Assembly: GCA_021647945.1 (NCBI GenBank)
Contig: JAKITT010000001.1
Span: 1 to 64,000 of the forward strand
From: Candidatus Polarisedimenticolaceae bacterium
GTDB lineage: Bacteria > Pseudomonadota > Gammaproteobacteria > Chromatiales > Chromatiaceae
Direction: 5' to 3'
DNA: 64,000 nucleotides
Shown here piece after piece: positions 63,402 through 64,000 of the stretch (position 1 is its first letter; every line of letters starts with the position of its first letter). The notes beneath the pieces were generated by a model, which made no database searches, had not been told where the DNA came from, and saw nothing but the letters and a program-made list of their open reading frames with translations. The position numbers and the translations under genes were made by a program.

Positions 63402-64000
63402 TTAATAAGTGCAGTTCTCACTTGCCTTACAAGTCTCAACGCGCTTCTTATCATGACAGCGGCTACAATCCTCAAGTGGGAAGGCAACTTTACCGTGACA
63501 CTCACCACAATATTTACCCTTGCCCATATCTTTCATGGTCATCACAGTATCACCAGCACCCCGGTCAAAACGCTTGGGGTGACAGCTCTTACACTTCAAC
63601 CACCAAGTGTGCGTGGTATGTGGGTAGAGCACTGCTGAGATTGACTCACTCTTTACAGGTATGACGATATCTTCGATATCCTCTTCACCCTCTTCATCAA
63701 ATACATAGTGAACAGGCGACTCATAGAGTGGATCTTCTGGGTCAAGCGAACCTTGTGGCAACGCAAGACCATCTTCTGTCAATCTGATCCAGTCAATCAG
63801 ACCATATTTATCTTTTGGAAGACCAGCGGATCTAAAAGCACGAGGCTGCCAGCTATCACCCCATTTGAAGGCAGTACCCGACTTTTTCTTGCCATCGCCT
63901 CTACCAGCCATTTTTCCACTTCGACCTGCAAACAGGCTGCTCTTAGCACTCTTTGCCTCTAGGTTAACCAGCTCATCTTTCGCTTGACGCTCATCATCAA
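63402..64000 (-). CDS. c7-like multihaem cytochrome, 5' end beyond the window
   Basis: The reading frame stays open from 63911 to the window edge (…ERQAKDELVNLEAKSAKSS upstream of the first internal ATG), so the gene is cut by the window. The visible part has the paralogue linker AGLPKDKYGLIDWIRLTEDG, an acidic insert (DEEGEEDIEDIV), and one triheme module: LYPHTTHTWWLKCKSCHPKRF, KYCGECHGKVAF and LEDCSRCHDKK. The unseen N-terminus probably holds another triheme module. It ends in a Cys-containing tail, TCKASENCTY. Confidence 0.88.
   Translation of the reverse strand, partial: DDERQAKDELVNLEAKSAKSSLFAGRSGKMAGRGDGKKKSGTAFKWGDSWQPRAFRSAGLPKDKYGLIDWIRLTEDGLALPQGSLDPEDPLYESPVHYVFDEEGEEDIEDIVIPVKSESISAVLYPHTTHTWWLKCKSCHPKRFDRGAGDTVMTMKDMGKGKYCGECHGKVAFPLEDCSRCHDKKRVETCKASENCTY

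Overview
The window reads as a chromosome segment of a gammaproteobacterium with a strong c-type cytochrome repertoire. Gene order and protein type support this: gnd-zwf-pgl, hrcA-grpE-dnaK-dnaJ-dapB, lptD-surA-pdxA, apaG-apaH, folA-thyA-lgt and rpe-gph. The many periplasmic haem proteins suggest a respiratory, possibly sulfur- or metal-associated lifestyle in water or sediment. That last point is inference, and no species can be named from the sequence alone.

Layout. 1-2.8 kb is an integron-like cassette remnant: a fragment of an alcohol dehydrogenase gene, an attC-like site split by a group IIC intron with a broken reverse transcriptase, and a BrnT/BrnA-type toxin-antitoxin pair. 3.0-5.2 kb holds two c-type cytochromes and a small membrane protein. 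5.4-5.8 kb is a stack of nested palindromic repeats. 5.8-9.9 kb is the oxidative pentose phosphate operon plus a convergent lipoprotein gene. 10.2-16.1 kb is the heat-shock operon ending in dapB. 16.4-17.4 kb is a dihaem cytochrome with a small membrane protein. 17.7-25.0 kb is the outer-membrane biogenesis/pdxA/apaGH block; the usual rsmA is absent from between pdxA and apaG, and apaH seems to start at an AUC codon. 25.0-27.2 kb is folA-thyA-lgt on the minus strand. 27.4-29.2 kb holds a regulator, a cupin protein and a DUF3530 protein.

29.4-34.8 kb is a likely operon for a b561/SHP/DHC electron-transfer chain with a PepSY protein and a two-component system. 35.2-52.0 kb is dominated by large secreted proteins: a lipoprotein subtilase, a Big2-repeat lipoprotein, and a 2710-residue multi-domain protein preceded by a tiny lipoprotein. 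An IS1111-type IS110-family element lies between them, in the middle of a palindromic repeat. 52.6-56.1 kb is a minus-strand operon with its own terminator; it encodes a methionine-rich YtkA-like lipoprotein, a beta-barrel with an SCCGGG N-terminus, a thioredoxin-fold lipoprotein and a monohaem cytochrome, and looks metal- (perhaps copper-) related. 56.4-57.7 kb is rpe-gph. 58.5-64.0 kb is a PilJ-type sensor protein and a cluster of c7-like triheme/hexaheme cytochromes that runs off the window end.

Three repeat families thread through the window: a 122-139 bp palindromic element (4 copies), a 280-297 bp element rich in CACAGAG motifs (3 full copies and 1 decayed copy, each directly 3' of a plus-strand gene or gene pair), and a short hairpin element (2 copies). 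Single REP-like hairpins also occur. I saw no rRNA, tRNA, CRISPR array or integron integrase.
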